Shown: positions 1-9,330, counted from the first letter of the stretch. The stretch is 64,000 nt of DNA from Paraflavitalea soli (GCF_003555545.1 NZ_CP032157.1:5150546-5214545); one strand, 5' to 3'. The notes: generated from the sequence alone by a model not told the origin. Numbers and translations are program-made.

Positions 1-1188
1 CTGTATGTCGGCATGGGCAGCAGCTGTGATGGATTCATATACTGCGCCCTTTTTTCCTGCATCATCCCAAATGATATTGTTATTGATGGTTACCGTGTCG
101 GGCCCCATCGTCATACCCGGTCTTTTGGAAAAGACGCCTATGCGGATGGCTGGCATATCGCAATTAACGAATACGTTATCACTGATCATGGCGCGCCTTA
201 CCTGGAAGTAACCATTGATGGGTGTATTCTCCAGCCCATTGACAAGTGTTACCGGCGCCCGAAAACTCTGCCGGGGCGCCCCTTGCAGGTTATAAAAATA
301 ATTGTTGATAGCAGCATGCCCCTCTCCTATGAACCGGATGCCATAGGACAGTTTCTTATTGGTTCCGTCGAAAAAATTGCCATCACATAAGCAATCATTG
401 CCGTGGCGCAGGGTCAATCCACCATCACTCTCTACAAACGTATTGTGCAGGTAGGAGTTATGGCATGATTTATTGGAGATGATCTCGATCTCTCCATCAC
501 AGGCCTCAAAACGATTGAATGCTACTATACAGTGGGCTTCGGTAAAGGAGGTTTTGCTGTCGCCGATGCGGATGCTCTCGAGACCATTATCGGCATCAGG
601 GCCATTGAACCGGTTGAGGAAGTAATTGTAACTGATGAGGTGCCTGGCGGGTACGCCGGGCTGCAGCCACACAGTGACTGTAGCACCCAGGTTGCGTTTA
701 CTTTTCAGCAGGCACCTCGTCAATACATTGTGTTGTCCAAAGAGTGACACCCATTTGTTGTCAGTATTGAGGCTGTCATTGTTGTAGTCATCAATCACAC
801 AATCCTGCACGGTACTATACATGGCATCCTGCTTACCGGCACGGAAGCTGATCACGGAGCGTTCTTTTAATCCTTTCCCGCCATTCTTCCAGGTGAAGCC
901 TGCTATTATGAGGTAGTTGCCTGCGAAAGCCAATGTTGAATTGCCTTCAAAACTTACCTTGCCGGGCGTTTGCGCCATGAACCAGACGGGCTTTTCTTTG
1001 GTACCGCGGGTATTAGCGAATTGAATAATAGCATTGTTGTATACTCCGTCTTTCAAAAGTATTCTATCGCCGGCATCGGCTTTGTTTAATAAGGTCACTG
1101 CTTCTTCGGGCGAGGAAGTAAGAAAGTCTGTAGCAAATGTTGCTATTGAAAGGATAAGTACAGCAAGTGTGAGTGTTATGTGTTTCAT
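1..1188 (-). CDS. PL6-family polysaccharide (alginate) lyase, C-terminus cut by window edge
   Basis: Secreted parallel beta-helix lyase that would cleave alginate by beta-elimination. The frame is open from the ATG at 1188 (MKHITLTLAVLILSIATFA signal peptide, cleavage near residue 19) to base 1, giving 396 residues without a stop; the end lies outside the window. The catalytic set of PL6 is visible: E233 and E235 (calcium ligands), K240 and R261 (SNK and LTLRHGN motifs). The Lys-Arg spacing of 21 is that of chondroitinase B (K250/R271) and AlyGC (K220/R241). It is the second PL6 of the locus and is shorter in its N-terminal part than the one at 6971-9265, so the two may differ in M/G block preference. 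It is the last visible gene of the alginate operon, about 100 bp after the SDR stop, with a strong hairpin in that gap. Family is clear; exact substrate is inferred from neighbours. Confidence 0.85.
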   Translation of the reverse strand, partial: MKHITLTLAVLILSIATFATDFLTSSPEEAVTLLNKADAGDRILLKDGVYNNAIIQFANTRGTKEKPVWFMAQTPGKVSFEGNSTLAFAGNYLIIAGFTWKNGGKGLKERSVISFRAGKQDAMYSTVQDCVIDDYNNDSLNTDNKWVSLFGQHNVLTRCLLKSKRNLGATVTVWLQPGVPARHLISYNYFLNRFNGPDADNGLESIRIGDSKTSFTEAHCIVAFNRFEACDGEIEIISNKSCHNSYLHNTFVESDGGLTLRHGNDCLCDGNFFDGTNKKLSYGIRFIGEGHAAINNYFYNLQGAPRQSFRAPVTLVNGLENTPINGYFQVRRAMISDNVFVNCDMPAIRIGVFSKRPGMTMGPDTVTINNNIIWDDAGKKGAVYESITAAAHADIQ

Positions 1189-1215
1189 AATAGTCATCGG
1201 GAAGAGGTAAATAGC

Positions 1216-1279
1216 GAGTGGCTAGTGGTGAATGGTGAGTGGTCAGAGGCCGTTTACTGCTAGCCTCTAGCCACTCACC
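1216..1279. repeat. Operon-internal hairpin between SDR and PL6 genes
   Basis: GGTGAGTGG plus AGAGGC (1234-1250) pairs with GCCTCT plus CCACTCACC (1263-1279), leaving a 12-base loop and one mismatch with one wobble. A further copy of GAGTGGCTAG at 1216-1225 can pair with CTAGCCACTC at 1267-1276, so two alternative stems are possible. No T-run follows on the minus transcript, so it is not a normal terminator. It may slow polymerase, protect the upstream message or mark a processing site. Confidence 0.6.
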
Positions 1280-1288
1280 CCTAGCCTC

Positions 1289-2041
1289 TTAAGAGAAATA
1301 GGTTCCGCCGTTGATATCAATATTAGCGCCGGTAATAAAACTGCTTTCATCACTGGCCAGGTAAGCAACGAGGTCGGCTACTTCAGCAGCTTTCCCTTCC
1401 CGGCGCAGCGGCGTGCCATTGGCCACATTGGTGCGGATCTCAGGTTTGGTAAATGTATCATGGAAAGTAGTGGCAATCATACCCGGGTCTACTGCATTCA
1501 CGCGAATACCTTTGGGGCCAAGCTCTTTGGCAATGGATTTGGTAAAAGTAGCCACCGCTCCTTTGGCCGTAGCATACGCCGAAGCACCAAAACCTCCGCC
1601 ATCACGACCAGCTTGTGAAGAAAAGTTCACGATAGCGCTACCGGCAGGCATCAGGGGTGATACATGCTTGGTAAGCAGGAAAGCCGATCGCACGTTGAGG
1701 CCCATCACAAAATCCCAGAAATCAGTATCCATATCGGCCAATTGTTTACGGGCTACCATACCACCGGCTACATTCACGAGGATATGTATGTCTTTACCAA
1801 AAGCTTGTTGTGCTGCCTGAATAAGATTTACAACATCGGCATCTTTACTCACATCGCCTTTTACGGCAATGGCTTCACCACCTTTTGCTTTGATCTCCGC
1901 CACTGTATCTGCCGCCTGTTGTTCACTGCTTAAATAGTTGATCACTACTTTAGCTCCTTCCTGCGCCAGTTTGATCGAAGTGGCTTTACCAATGTCTCTT
2001 GCACCACCTGTAACGATGGCTACTTTGCCTGCTAATTTCAT
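1289..2041 (-). CDS. SDR-family oxidoreductase, probable DEH (unsaturated uronate) reductase
   Basis: Classical short-chain dehydrogenase of 250 residues. The cofactor motif TGGARDIG is at 11-18, NVAGG at 90-94 in place of the usual NNAG, the catalytic Ser near 141-142 and YATAK (Y156, K160). No signal peptide, so cytoplasmic. By sequence alone it resembles FabG-like reductases. Its place in an alginate locus between an MFS transporter and a PL6 lyase makes reduction of 4-deoxy-L-erythro-5-hexoseulose uronate (DEH) to 2-keto-3-deoxygluconate the likely role, as for known alginate-locus SDRs. It starts 7 bp after the transporter stop, so the two are surely co-transcribed. No kinase or aldolase for KDG is present in the window. 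Confidence 0.8.
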   Translation of the reverse strand: MKLAGKVAIVTGGARDIGKATSIKLAQEGAKVVINYLSSEQQAADTVAEIKAKGGEAIAVKGDVSKDADVVNLIQAAQQAFGKDIHILVNVAGGMVARKQLADMDTDFWDFVMGLNVRSAFLLTKHVSPLMPAGSAIVNFSSQAGRDGGGFGASAYATAKGAVATFTKSIAKELGPKGIRVNAVDPGMIATTFHDTFTKPEIRTNVANGTPLRREGKAAEVADLVAYLASDESSFITGANIDINGGTYFS

Positions 2042-2048
2042 ATTGCTG

Positions 2049-3437
2049 TTATTTGTTTGTAAATGATTGGTTGGGTTTTGCTGTAATGAAGGTGATGCAT
2101 ATCCATGCCAGCGGCACCATCAGCGCGCCCAGTATAAAAAAGGACGTATAACTTGTTTGCGTGATCACGGGTACGATCCAGGTGGTGATCAGGGTTCCCA
2201 GTACGGCCGATGTACCACCCATACCTGCCACGGTGCCTACATTCTTTCCATGGAAATAATCGCCGGGCAGGGTTTGTATATTATTGATCAGGAATTGAAA
2301 GCCAAATAAGGTAGCGCTGATCAGGGCAATGGCCACATTCACCTGTTCTTTCAAATGATCGAGGTAAAAGGCGATCAGGGTTAAGGATACCAGCATAATG
2401 ATGCTGCCGATGGTAATGGCCTGCTTTCGCGCTTTGGGTGCCGCTATACCCTTCTTAATTTTAGAAGAGGAAAAGAAACCGCCCATCAATCCACCGATCG
2501 CGGCAAACAAATAGGGCACCCAGGCGAAAGCCCCGATCTGCTTCATGTCAAACTGGTACTGCTCCTTGAGAAAGGTAGGCAACCAGGTCACGAACAGCCA
2601 CCATACGGGATCAATAAAGAACCGGGAACTAATGATGCCCCAGGTGTTTTTGAACTGCAACAGTTGGCGCCAGGTATACACAGTAGTAGCCGTGGTTCTT
2701 GCTGCCTCCGCTGCTGCGTTACCCTGTTGAATGTAATCTTGTTCTTCCCTGGTGATCCAGGGGTGTTTATCCGGTGTATTCTTATTGATCAGTAGCCAGG
2801 GAATGATCCACAGGAAACCCAGCACAGCGATCACCACAAAGGTGGTCTTCCAGCCAAAGGCCAGGAACAGACCAGCGATCACGGGCGCTGCTACTACGGA
2901 ACCCAGGGAAGCGCCTGCACCAAAAATGCCCTGTGCGATGGCCCTTTCTTTAGGCGGAAACCACTCGGCATTGCTCTTGGTAGCACCCGGCCAGTTGCCC
3001 GCTTCACTGATGCCCAGTAAAAAACGAAAGATATTAAAGGACAAGATAGATCTAGCCAGGGCATGCAAAGCAATGGATATGCTCCAGCCAATGATCGATA
3101 CGGCCATACCCAGGCGGGTACCAATAGCATCCATCATTTTGCCTGTCACGGTTTGTCCAATGGCATAGGCCACCATAAAGAAAGTAGTGATGAGGGCCAG
3201 GGCATTTTTGCTATCGCCATCAGCAATACCAAAGTCCTTATAGATATAGGGCCACATGAAATTGATAGCGCCTCTATCAATATAATTAATAATGGTAGCC
3301 AGGCCGATCAGGGAAATGATATACCACCGCAATCCCTTCAGCTTGAATGCTCCCTTTCCTGTGCCCGCTGCCTTGCCGGCAAGGCCGCCGTTGCGGGTTC
3401 CCGTTTTCGTTGTTTGTATATCTGTACTTGCTTTCAA
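2049..3437 (-). CDS. MFS transporter, hexuronate/ACS family
   Basis: Inner-membrane major facilitator of 462 residues with about twelve hydrophobic segments. The first segment ends in NYIDRGAINFMWPYI, like ExuT-type anion:cation symporters, which carry N-Y-x-D-R at this place. In this locus it would import unsaturated uronate monomers or DEH released in the periplasm by the PL17 enzyme. The only in-frame start before the first membrane segment is TTG at 3437: a stop lies two codons upstream and no ATG occurs before the helix. The glycine- and threonine-rich N-terminal tail (residues 9-30) is unusual and may be poorly conserved. The start is 21 bp after the esterase stop. Confidence 0.85.
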   Translation of the reverse strand: MKASTDIQTTKTGTRNGGLAGKAAGTGKGAFKLKGLRWYIISLIGLATIINYIDRGAINFMWPYIYKDFGIADGDSKNALALITTFFMVAYAIGQTVTGKMMDAIGTRLGMAVSIIGWSISIALHALARSILSFNIFRFLLGISEAGNWPGATKSNAEWFPPKERAIAQGIFGAGASLGSVVAAPVIAGLFLAFGWKTTFVVIAVLGFLWIIPWLLINKNTPDKHPWITREEQDYIQQGNAAAEAARTTATTVYTWRQLLQFKNTWGIISSRFFIDPVWWLFVTWLPTFLKEQYQFDMKQIGAFAWVPYLFAAIGGLMGGFFSSSKIKKGIAAPKARKQAITIGSIIMLVSLTLIAFYLDHLKEQVNVAIALISATLFGFQFLINNIQTLPGDYFHGKNVGTVAGMGGTSAVLGTLITTWIVPVITQTSYTSFFILGALMVPLAWICITFITAKPNQSFTNK

Positions 3438-3458
3438 TACTTACTGTTTTGAGACAAC

Positions 3459-4352
3459 TTATTGATTGGGGATCTTCAGCTTTTGCAGAAATGCCGCAAT
3501 GGCTTTATTCAATTCAGTGTTCTTATCCCTGGGAAATCCGCCATGCTTGCCACCTTCCACGGTCATGAATTCGGTGATCACTCCCGCTTCCTTTAGCTTT
3601 TTGTGCAACTCTACTGATTGTTCATAAGGTACTGTGGGATCTGCATCACCATGGGCAATGAAGACCGGGGGATTGTCCTTGTTTACATAATTAACAGGAG
3701 ATACCGACCGGGCAAAAGCCGCATCAGTGGCCTTATCTCCCAACCAGCGGGTAGCCGATTTACTCGTAATGTTTTTGCCATAACCCCAGTCCCATACATC
3801 GGTGATGCCATATTTGTCGATGATGGCAGCCACCTTAATATTTTCTACACCGGGACAGTTGCCATCAAAGCGGTGATCATTGGCGAGCAGACCAGCCATA
3901 AGGGCCAGGTGCCCACCCGCACTGCCGCCCATTATCACGATCTTGTTGACATCTATGTTCAGTGCTTTGGCATTTTTGATCAGGTAGATCAGGGCGCAAC
4001 GTGCATCTTCCACCGCAGCAGGGGCTGTAGCCTGGCCTGTGAGGCGGTATTCGATATTGGCTACCGCAAAACCCATTTTAAAGAAGGTATTAAATCCCGA
4101 CTGCGATTCTTTGGTGCCGTGGTTCCAGCCACCACCATGAATATTGATCACCACCGGTGTGGGCTTACCATTGTTGGGCGGCAGGTAGAGATCCAGCTTT
4201 TGTTCCCAGTTCTTGCCGCTGGTATATACCACATCTATTTGACGGGTGAAACCTGCCGGTGTTTCTACAGGTTTGGGAGCAGTAGAATCTGCTTGTTGGG
4301 CAGTAGCTGTCATAGCGAAGGTGATACCCACCGCTAAAAGGATATATTTCAT
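3459..4352 (-). CDS. Secreted alpha/beta hydrolase, BD-FAE-like esterase
   Basis: 297-residue exported esterase. I chose the ATG at 4352 (signal MKYILLAVGITFAMTATAQ); the open frame extends to 4634, but that part would overlap the cupin gene and reads as non-coding. The oxyanion-hole motif HGGGW, nucleophile elbow GGSAGGH, acid D in AHGDADPTVP and catalytic H in GGKHGGF are all present, as in the BD-FAE / Abhydrolase_3 carboxylesterases. Such enzymes remove acetyl or feruloyl esters. Inside an alginate operon the simplest role is deacetylation of O-acetylated (bacterial) alginate before or during lyase action; this is inference. It lies between the cupin gene (148 bp gap with purine-rich and AATTCTA-type repeats) and the MFS gene. 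Confidence 0.75.
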   Translation of the reverse strand: MKYILLAVGITFAMTATAQQADSTAPKPVETPAGFTRQIDVVYTSGKNWEQKLDLYLPPNNGKPTPVVINIHGGGWNHGTKESQSGFNTFFKMGFAVANIEYRLTGQATAPAAVEDARCALIYLIKNAKALNIDVNKIVIMGGSAGGHLALMAGLLANDHRFDGNCPGVENIKVAAIIDKYGITDVWDWGYGKNITSKSATRWLGDKATDAAFARSVSPVNYVNKDNPPVFIAHGDADPTVPYEQSVELHKKLKEAGVITEFMTVEGGKHGGFPRDKNTELNKAIAAFLQKLKIPNQ

Positions 4353-4359
4353 ACGAAGA

Positions 4360-4393
4360 GATTTCGGATTTAGAATATAGAATTTAGAATTGC
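4360..4393. repeat. Short AT-rich intergenic repeat
   Basis: The stretch reads as near copies of ATTTAGAAT (gatttagaatatagaatttagaatt), just upstream of the esterase start on the minus strand. It belongs to the simple sentence-like repeats seen at several gene borders in the first 30 kb. Confidence 0.4.
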
Positions 4394-4500
4394 TACCGCG
4401 ACTTGAAGGTACTGATCGAACACAGCTTCCTACAAAAAGCGGACGACTAAGGAAATTACAGAACACTTCGCCCCTATTTCCTCTTTCTCCCCTTCCCCTC

Positions 4501-4839
4501 CTAGCCCAGAAAGTCTTCGCGCAATGGGCTGAAGGCGTCGATAAGCATGCCAGGCTCCAGGCATACACAGCCATGCAGCACATGCGGCGGCACATAATAA
4601 CCATCGCCCTTGCGAATGATCTTCTTCTCTGCACCGATGGTCATTTCAAAGGCACCACTGTCTACATAGGTCACCTGTGAATGGTGGTGCTCATGGAGGG
4701 TGCCAATGGCGCCCTTCTCAAACTTCGCCTTTACCAGCATGATCTTGTCATCATAACCAAATACCTGCCGTTGGATACCATTGCCCAGGTCTTCCCAATG
4801 TACTTCCTGCTCAAACTGAAACTCGCTGCTTTGTGCCAT
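4501..4839 (-). CDS. kdgF: KdgF-like cupin, unsaturated uronate linearisation
   Basis: Single-domain cupin of 112 residues, cytoplasmic (no signal). The metal site H49, H51, Q55 and H89 lies in GTLHEHHHSQ and PPHVLHG. The C-terminal DAFSPLRED gives D101, F103 and R107, which correspond to the catalytic-pocket residues Asp102, Phe104 and Arg108 described for KdgF. KdgF speeds ring opening of 4,5-unsaturated monouronates made by pectin or alginate lyases. That fits exactly between the PL17 lyase upstream and the SDR downstream. It starts 6 bp after the PL17 stop. The assignment rests on motif match and context. Confidence 0.85.
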   Translation of the reverse strand: MAQSSEFQFEQEVHWEDLGNGIQRQVFGYDDKIMLVKAKFEKGAIGTLHEHHHSQVTYVDSGAFEMTIGAEKKIIRKGDGYYVPPHVLHGCVCLEPGMLIDAFSPLREDFLG

Positions 4840-4845
4840 AGTCTG

Positions 4846-6969
4846 TTAATTAATAGTGATAAAGGATGCTTTATCGTTATACTGTAAGGTGATTGTATAC
4901 ATTTTCTTTTTGTACGTTATTTCCAACTGAGTGGCGCCGGCTTCATCTTTCAGCAGCTTCACGGCTTTTACCTGTGGTGTAGCTCCTGTGGTTACTTCCG
5001 CTATCGGATTGTTTTTCCCATGGGGTTCGGTAACACTGATAAAGGTCTGGTTGGCCGCTGCAGGCTGTGAAAGCACAAAGGCTTTCTCGTTCCTCAAATT
5101 AAACTCCGGGTCACCTGCACCACTGGTAATGAACTGCACCCGCAGGGCGGTGTCGGCTATAAAAGTAGTGGTATAAAACTTTTTGTTATTCAACAGGGTG
5201 ATCACACCATTGCCTTCTTTTACCCTACCGGTGGCATTGAGCCAGACATGCTGGTAGCCTTGCTTATCACCCATTGCCTGTATAGTTTGGGTATTGGCGG
5301 CTATCTCGAAGGGCGCGTTGGTAATATGGCCCTGGTACCAGAAGGGCAGATCATACTGGTGCTTTTGAGCACTCTGCACATTGAATACATCGATCAACAG
5401 GGAGGCGGGTGCACCATCCGGCTTAAAGAGGATCACGGTACGCCGTAGCTGCACGCCCGGATAAGCATTATTGTCCTGTGCGCTTACTACCTGGTAATTG
5501 CTGCCTGTACTGAAGTGAACGAGTTCTGGTGCATGTTCTTCTCCTTTCTTTTCATTGGCCTGGTATTGGCTTTGCCTGTCTACGACCAGGGTATTGTGGG
5601 CCAGGGTTTGCTTGCCCCAGGTATCATTTTCTTTGGTATAATTACCGCCATTCTTGGTCTCTACATTCAGGAAACGTACAGCGCCATAATCGGGGAACAC
5701 TTCTGTATTGTTGTCGTAGAACAACACATTCAACCGGTCGAAATGTCCATGGCCCATACCCTGGGAAGCAGCTTTGAATACCACACAGGACTGTTCCTCA
5801 TTATCGCCACTGCGCAGGATGCCAATACCGCCCTGTTTTCCATCGGCCCCATCGCGTATCCACATGGGTTTGTATTGAAAGGAAGCTGCATCGCCTGCCG
5901 CTATTGCTTTGGCCACTTTTAATCCGGCATCACCCACGATCACTTTCTGTTGCTGCTGTGCAATATCCAGCAGGTCATTGCCTGCCTGCATATCACTGTA
6001 GGCGATGTCTACCGCATATACGATCTCCTCCGACTCATAGGTCTTGTCCTTCATTGCGTCATTCAGCGGGAAAAACACTTTATTGGTATAGGTGCATTGC
6101 AAAGCTGTATTAACAGCCTTCTTCAGCAAAGCATTCCTGTATTCATAGATCTTCTGTGCCGGCTGGTATTGCTGAATGGTGCGCGCAAAAAGCAGAAAGG
6201 GCAAAATAGCGTACCGCTGGTAATAAGGACCTTCGGTATAATACCCATCCGGTGAAAAGAGTTGATCCAGTTGTGCCAGAAAACCTGCTTTCCCATCAAG
6301 GGCAGTACCCTTCAGTGCTTTTTCCACCCAATCTTTCCGGCCACATACATAACCCGTCATACCTACCGCGGCTACTGACCAGGTACCATGATTGTGTATC
6401 TTATTGAATATTTCTCCATTTACTTCGCTCAGTTCCTTTACGATCGGCTCAAAGAGATCGGTTTCAATTGTTTTCCTGCTGGCGGCGCCCAGGTAATCAT
6501 ATACACAGTCATAGGCCTGGATGGTGTACACCTGCCACACACAATCATTGAGGTTTTGCCAAAACATTTTACCTCCCGGGATTTGTTTCTTCTTCGGGTG
6601 CCGGGGCCAGGTATTGTATACTGCTGCATATTGCAGCAGCATATCCTTCACAAATTTGGCATACCGCTCTTCTTTGGTAAGCTGGTACAACATACCACAG
6701 GCCACCATATCCTGGTAATTGCGCTTGTGCCGTTCATGGGTAGCGCCGCCGCCGGCATCTTTGGGCAGGGGCACTTCTATGGGCGTAGCGATGGCCTTAT
6801 CTGCATCTTTCTTTAAGGACTTAAAGGATTGTTGCAACAAGGGATAGGCCGTTGCACCCTGGCGTACCACTTCCACATTGGCTTTGGTAAGCATGATGGA
6901 AGGATGTTGCTGTGCTGTTCCCGCCATGCCCATCATTACACCTGCACATAAAAAAACAATGGTCTTCAT
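4846..6969 (-). CDS. PL17 oligoalginate lyase (heparinase II/III-like)
   Basis: Exported lyase of 707 residues with an N-terminal alpha/alpha toroid and a C-terminal beta-sheet heparinase II/III domain. The signal peptide is MKTIVFLCAGVMMGMAGTAQ. Residues matching Alg17c are visible: N193-H194 in IHNHGTW, Y250 in EGPYYQRY (same 56-residue spacing as H202 to Y258), H407 in GMGHGHFD. PL17 enzymes act exolytically on alginate oligomers and release unsaturated monouronate. It therefore takes the products of the two PL6 enzymes and feeds KdgF. Its start lies 1 bp from the stop of the PL6 gene at 6971, so the genes are translationally close. Confidence 0.92.
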   Translation of the reverse strand: MKTIVFLCAGVMMGMAGTAQQHPSIMLTKANVEVVRQGATAYPLLQQSFKSLKKDADKAIATPIEVPLPKDAGGGATHERHKRNYQDMVACGMLYQLTKEERYAKFVKDMLLQYAAVYNTWPRHPKKKQIPGGKMFWQNLNDCVWQVYTIQAYDCVYDYLGAASRKTIETDLFEPIVKELSEVNGEIFNKIHNHGTWSVAAVGMTGYVCGRKDWVEKALKGTALDGKAGFLAQLDQLFSPDGYYTEGPYYQRYAILPFLLFARTIQQYQPAQKIYEYRNALLKKAVNTALQCTYTNKVFFPLNDAMKDKTYESEEIVYAVDIAYSDMQAGNDLLDIAQQQQKVIVGDAGLKVAKAIAAGDAASFQYKPMWIRDGADGKQGGIGILRSGDNEEQSCVVFKAASQGMGHGHFDRLNVLFYDNNTEVFPDYGAVRFLNVETKNGGNYTKENDTWGKQTLAHNTLVVDRQSQYQANEKKGEEHAPELVHFSTGSNYQVVSAQDNNAYPGVQLRRTVILFKPDGAPASLLIDVFNVQSAQKHQYDLPFWYQGHITNAPFEIAANTQTIQAMGDKQGYQHVWLNATGRVKEGNGVITLLNNKKFYTTTFIADTALRVQFITSGAGDPEFNLRNEKAFVLSQPAAANQTFISVTEPHGKNNPIAEVTTGATPQVKAVKLLKDEAGATQLEITYKKKMYTITLQYNDKASFITIN

Positions 6970-6970
6970 A

Positions 6971-9265
6971 CTAATTCACTCCCAAAGGTTTTCCCTTGGC
7001 CGAAAGGAGACTGGTACCCTTTACCAGTCTGAAATCGAACCGGGACGGATTATTAAATAGGGGGTTGCTATTAAAAATATGTTTCCCTGTAACGTTGTTG
7101 TAAAATGAACTCACCCGGCCACTCCGGTAAAAATTACAATAGTCTACCAGCAGTTTATCCCAACTCATTTCTTCAAACCAGATCACCCGGCCGCCGGCGC
7201 CACTATTATTGAATACCGAATTGGTAATGGCGGCTCTTTGCACACCCCATAGTTTTAGCACACAGCCCTGGGCACGGTTTTCCACCCCACTAAAAGTGCA
7301 ATGATCGATGATCACTTCGGGTCCGGTAGTGCTTTCATCATTACCACCTCGGTATACATTTACAGCGCCACCCAGGGTATTGGCAAATGCGGAATTACGG
7401 ATAACCAGGCGCTCCACATTGTAGATGCCTTTGTCTTCTTTCTCGGCACTATAATCAATGGCGCTGCCGGCATTGTTCCTGAATACACAATCTTCGATAG
7501 TCACGGAATCGGCATAAGTGCTTTTGGCTCCTTTGATGCAACTGTAACTACTTTCATTGAAGTTGTAAAATGTACAACCTTTCACCTTGAGAGCGTACGA
7601 ACCGTTCATGGGGCCGGTAGTAGTGCTGATGGCAGCTTGTACATCGCCATAGCTTTTGTAAGCACTGTTGAACTGAATATTTTCGATCTTCAGACTACCG
7701 CCCTTCTCAATGATGATAAAGGAAGGAAGACTTTTGCCGGAGACATTTACCAGTTCTGGTTTACCGGCCAGGCCGGCTTTAGCACGTATAGTAATATGTT
7801 TATTAATAATGAGGGACTTGTCTATTTCATACAGGCCGGCTTCCGTCAATTCAATTTCACTACCAGTGGACAAACCGGCAATTAAAGAAGGTAGTCGTTT
7901 TGCATCTGCGATAGAAACGGGGATCACCTCACTATCAAGTATTTTTCTTGTATCGAGGTTATACCAGGAGGGAGCAGTAGTAACGGCATCCATCCAGCTC
8001 AGCAAGGAGCGATCGATGCCACTTTTATGGTCGGGAATAAAGTAAATGCTATCACCATATTTCATATCCACACCCTTCCATCCTATATCTTCTCTAAACC
8101 CAGCAGATGGTTTTCCTGGCATGGCGCCCCTATAAAAGTTATCGGCAAACCGGATACCACCATCTTTATTGGCGTCCTCATACAAGGATCTGCCATAAGG
8201 AATTATATAGTTATCGGTAAAGCGCACGTTTTGTGGAGTTGCTGTTCGTTCCGCATCCTTGCCCGCTCCAAATATGATGCTCCTGCAATTGATAAAAGTA
8301 TTGTGCCCGATGGTGGCATCTTTTACCTGGTGGTAACGGCTGATGGATGAGTTGGGCACGCCATTCAATACACTGAAACCTGAATGGAATCTTTCGCCCG
8401 CCAGGTCCATAAACAGGTTATTGGAAACGGTGTGACCGGGATTGATGACGCGTACCCCGCCTGTAAATGGCTTGTTGTTACCAATGAAAATATTGTTGGT
8501 AATCTTGTTCTGTGAACCATGCCTCAATACCAGGCCACCCTGGCATTCATAAAACAGGTTGTTATTGATCTCGTTGTTGCCGCTCTTAATGGATACGATC
8601 TCTACTTCGCCGCTGCACCTTTCGAAATAGTTGTGGTGGATCATGGTGCGGGAGGCAGTGAGTGAATACCTCGACACTCCTACTCTTATGGTCTCGCCGC
8701 CATTGGAACCTAATGGAGAATGGCCCTTAAAATAATTACTATCGATGCTATGGTAGTTGTTCTGGCTTCTTTCGTCATTCAGTTCTACAATGAGGGTCGT
8801 ACCACTATTCAGTTTATCGCCGATCACACAATGGTCAATACGGTTGTGTTGTCCCCACAGGATCAGCCAATGGTCTGTATTAAAACGGTCGGGCCGGCTG
8901 TAGTTCTCGATCACGCATTGGGTGAGGCGGCAGTTATTGGCCAACTGCTGTTCCTTGTTCCTGAATTCCACCACGGCCCGGTCAGTCGTATAGCCATCGG
9001 TGAAATGGATGCCGCTCACGGTCACATAGTCGCTGCCAAAACGGATAAAGGAGTTGCCGGTAAATTGCACCTTACCCGGTTCCTGTGCTGCAATGACCAG
9101 GGGTTTTTCTTTGGTACCGCTGGTTTCAATGATGAGAGGGACATCTTTCCAGGTACCTCCTTTTAATAAAATGCTGTCGCCCGGTTGTGCTTTGGACAGG
9201 GCAGCGTTCAACTCCTGTGGATTGCTCACCAGGATGGTGGTGGCGTTCACTGTTGGAATGAGCAA
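6971..9265 (-). CDS. PL6-family alginate lyase, long two-helix form
   Basis: Long PL6 enzyme of about 764 residues with two parallel beta-helix halves, like AlyGC. Counting from the TTG at 9265, calcium ligands E220 and E222, and catalytic K227 (VSIKSGN) and R248 (LVLRHGS), keep the PL6 spacing. The second half (residues 460-760) is another repeat-rich helix. The start is a problem: the frame is open further to 9310 and encodes KQNYFISTIFLLLLIPTVNA, a textbook signal peptide, but no ATG, GTG or TTG precedes it; the codon in the expected place is ATC at 9302-9304. TTG 9265 or CTG 9268 would leave a signal peptide without its charged end. Probably initiates non-canonically or has lost its ATG by one base. 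Confidence 0.88.
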   Translation of the reverse strand: MLIPTVNATTILVSNPQELNAALSKAQPGDSILLKGGTWKDVPLIIETSGTKEKPLVIAAQEPGKVQFTGNSFIRFGSDYVTVSGIHFTDGYTTDRAVVEFRNKEQQLANNCRLTQCVIENYSRPDRFNTDHWLILWGQHNRIDHCVIGDKLNSGTTLIVELNDERSQNNYHSIDSNYFKGHSPLGSNGGETIRVGVSRYSLTASRTMIHHNYFERCSGEVEIVSIKSGNNEINNNLFYECQGGLVLRHGSQNKITNNIFIGNNKPFTGGVRVINPGHTVSNNLFMDLAGERFHSGFSVLNGVPNSSISRYHQVKDATIGHNTFINCRSIIFGAGKDAERTATPQNVRFTDNYIIPYGRSLYEDANKDGGIRFADNFYRGAMPGKPSAGFREDIGWKGVDMKYGDSIYFIPDHKSGIDRSLLSWMDAVTTAPSWYNLDTRKILDSEVIPVSIADAKRLPSLIAGLSTGSEIELTEAGLYEIDKSLIINKHITIRAKAGLAGKPELVNVSGKSLPSFIIIEKGGSLKIENIQFNSAYKSYGDVQAAISTTTGPMNGSYALKVKGCTFYNFNESSYSCIKGAKSTYADSVTIEDCVFRNNAGSAIDYSAEKEDKGIYNVERLVIRNSAFANTLGGAVNVYRGGNDESTTGPEVIIDHCTFSGVENRAQGCVLKLWGVQRAAITNSVFNNSGAGGRVIWFEEMSWDKLLVDYCNFYRSGRVSSFYNNVTGKHIFNSNPLFNNPSRFDFRLVKGTSLLSAKGKPLGVN

Positions 9266-9300
9266 CAGGAGGAAGATAGTTGATATGAAGTAGTTCTGTT

Positions 9301-9330
9301 TGATTATTGATTATTTTATTATTGATTATT
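9301..9330. repeat. Direct repeat of TTATTGATTATT at the PL6 start
   Basis: Two copies of the 12-mer ATTATTGATTATT-type sequence follow each other, separated by TT. The repeat reaches into the region where the PL6 start codon should be, so slippage or recombination here may have altered the start. Confidence 0.5.

Noticed and set aside
4353-4634. N-terminal extension of the esterase into the cupin gene
   Set aside because: Would overlap the KdgF-like gene; the ATG at 4352 gives a proper signal peptide.
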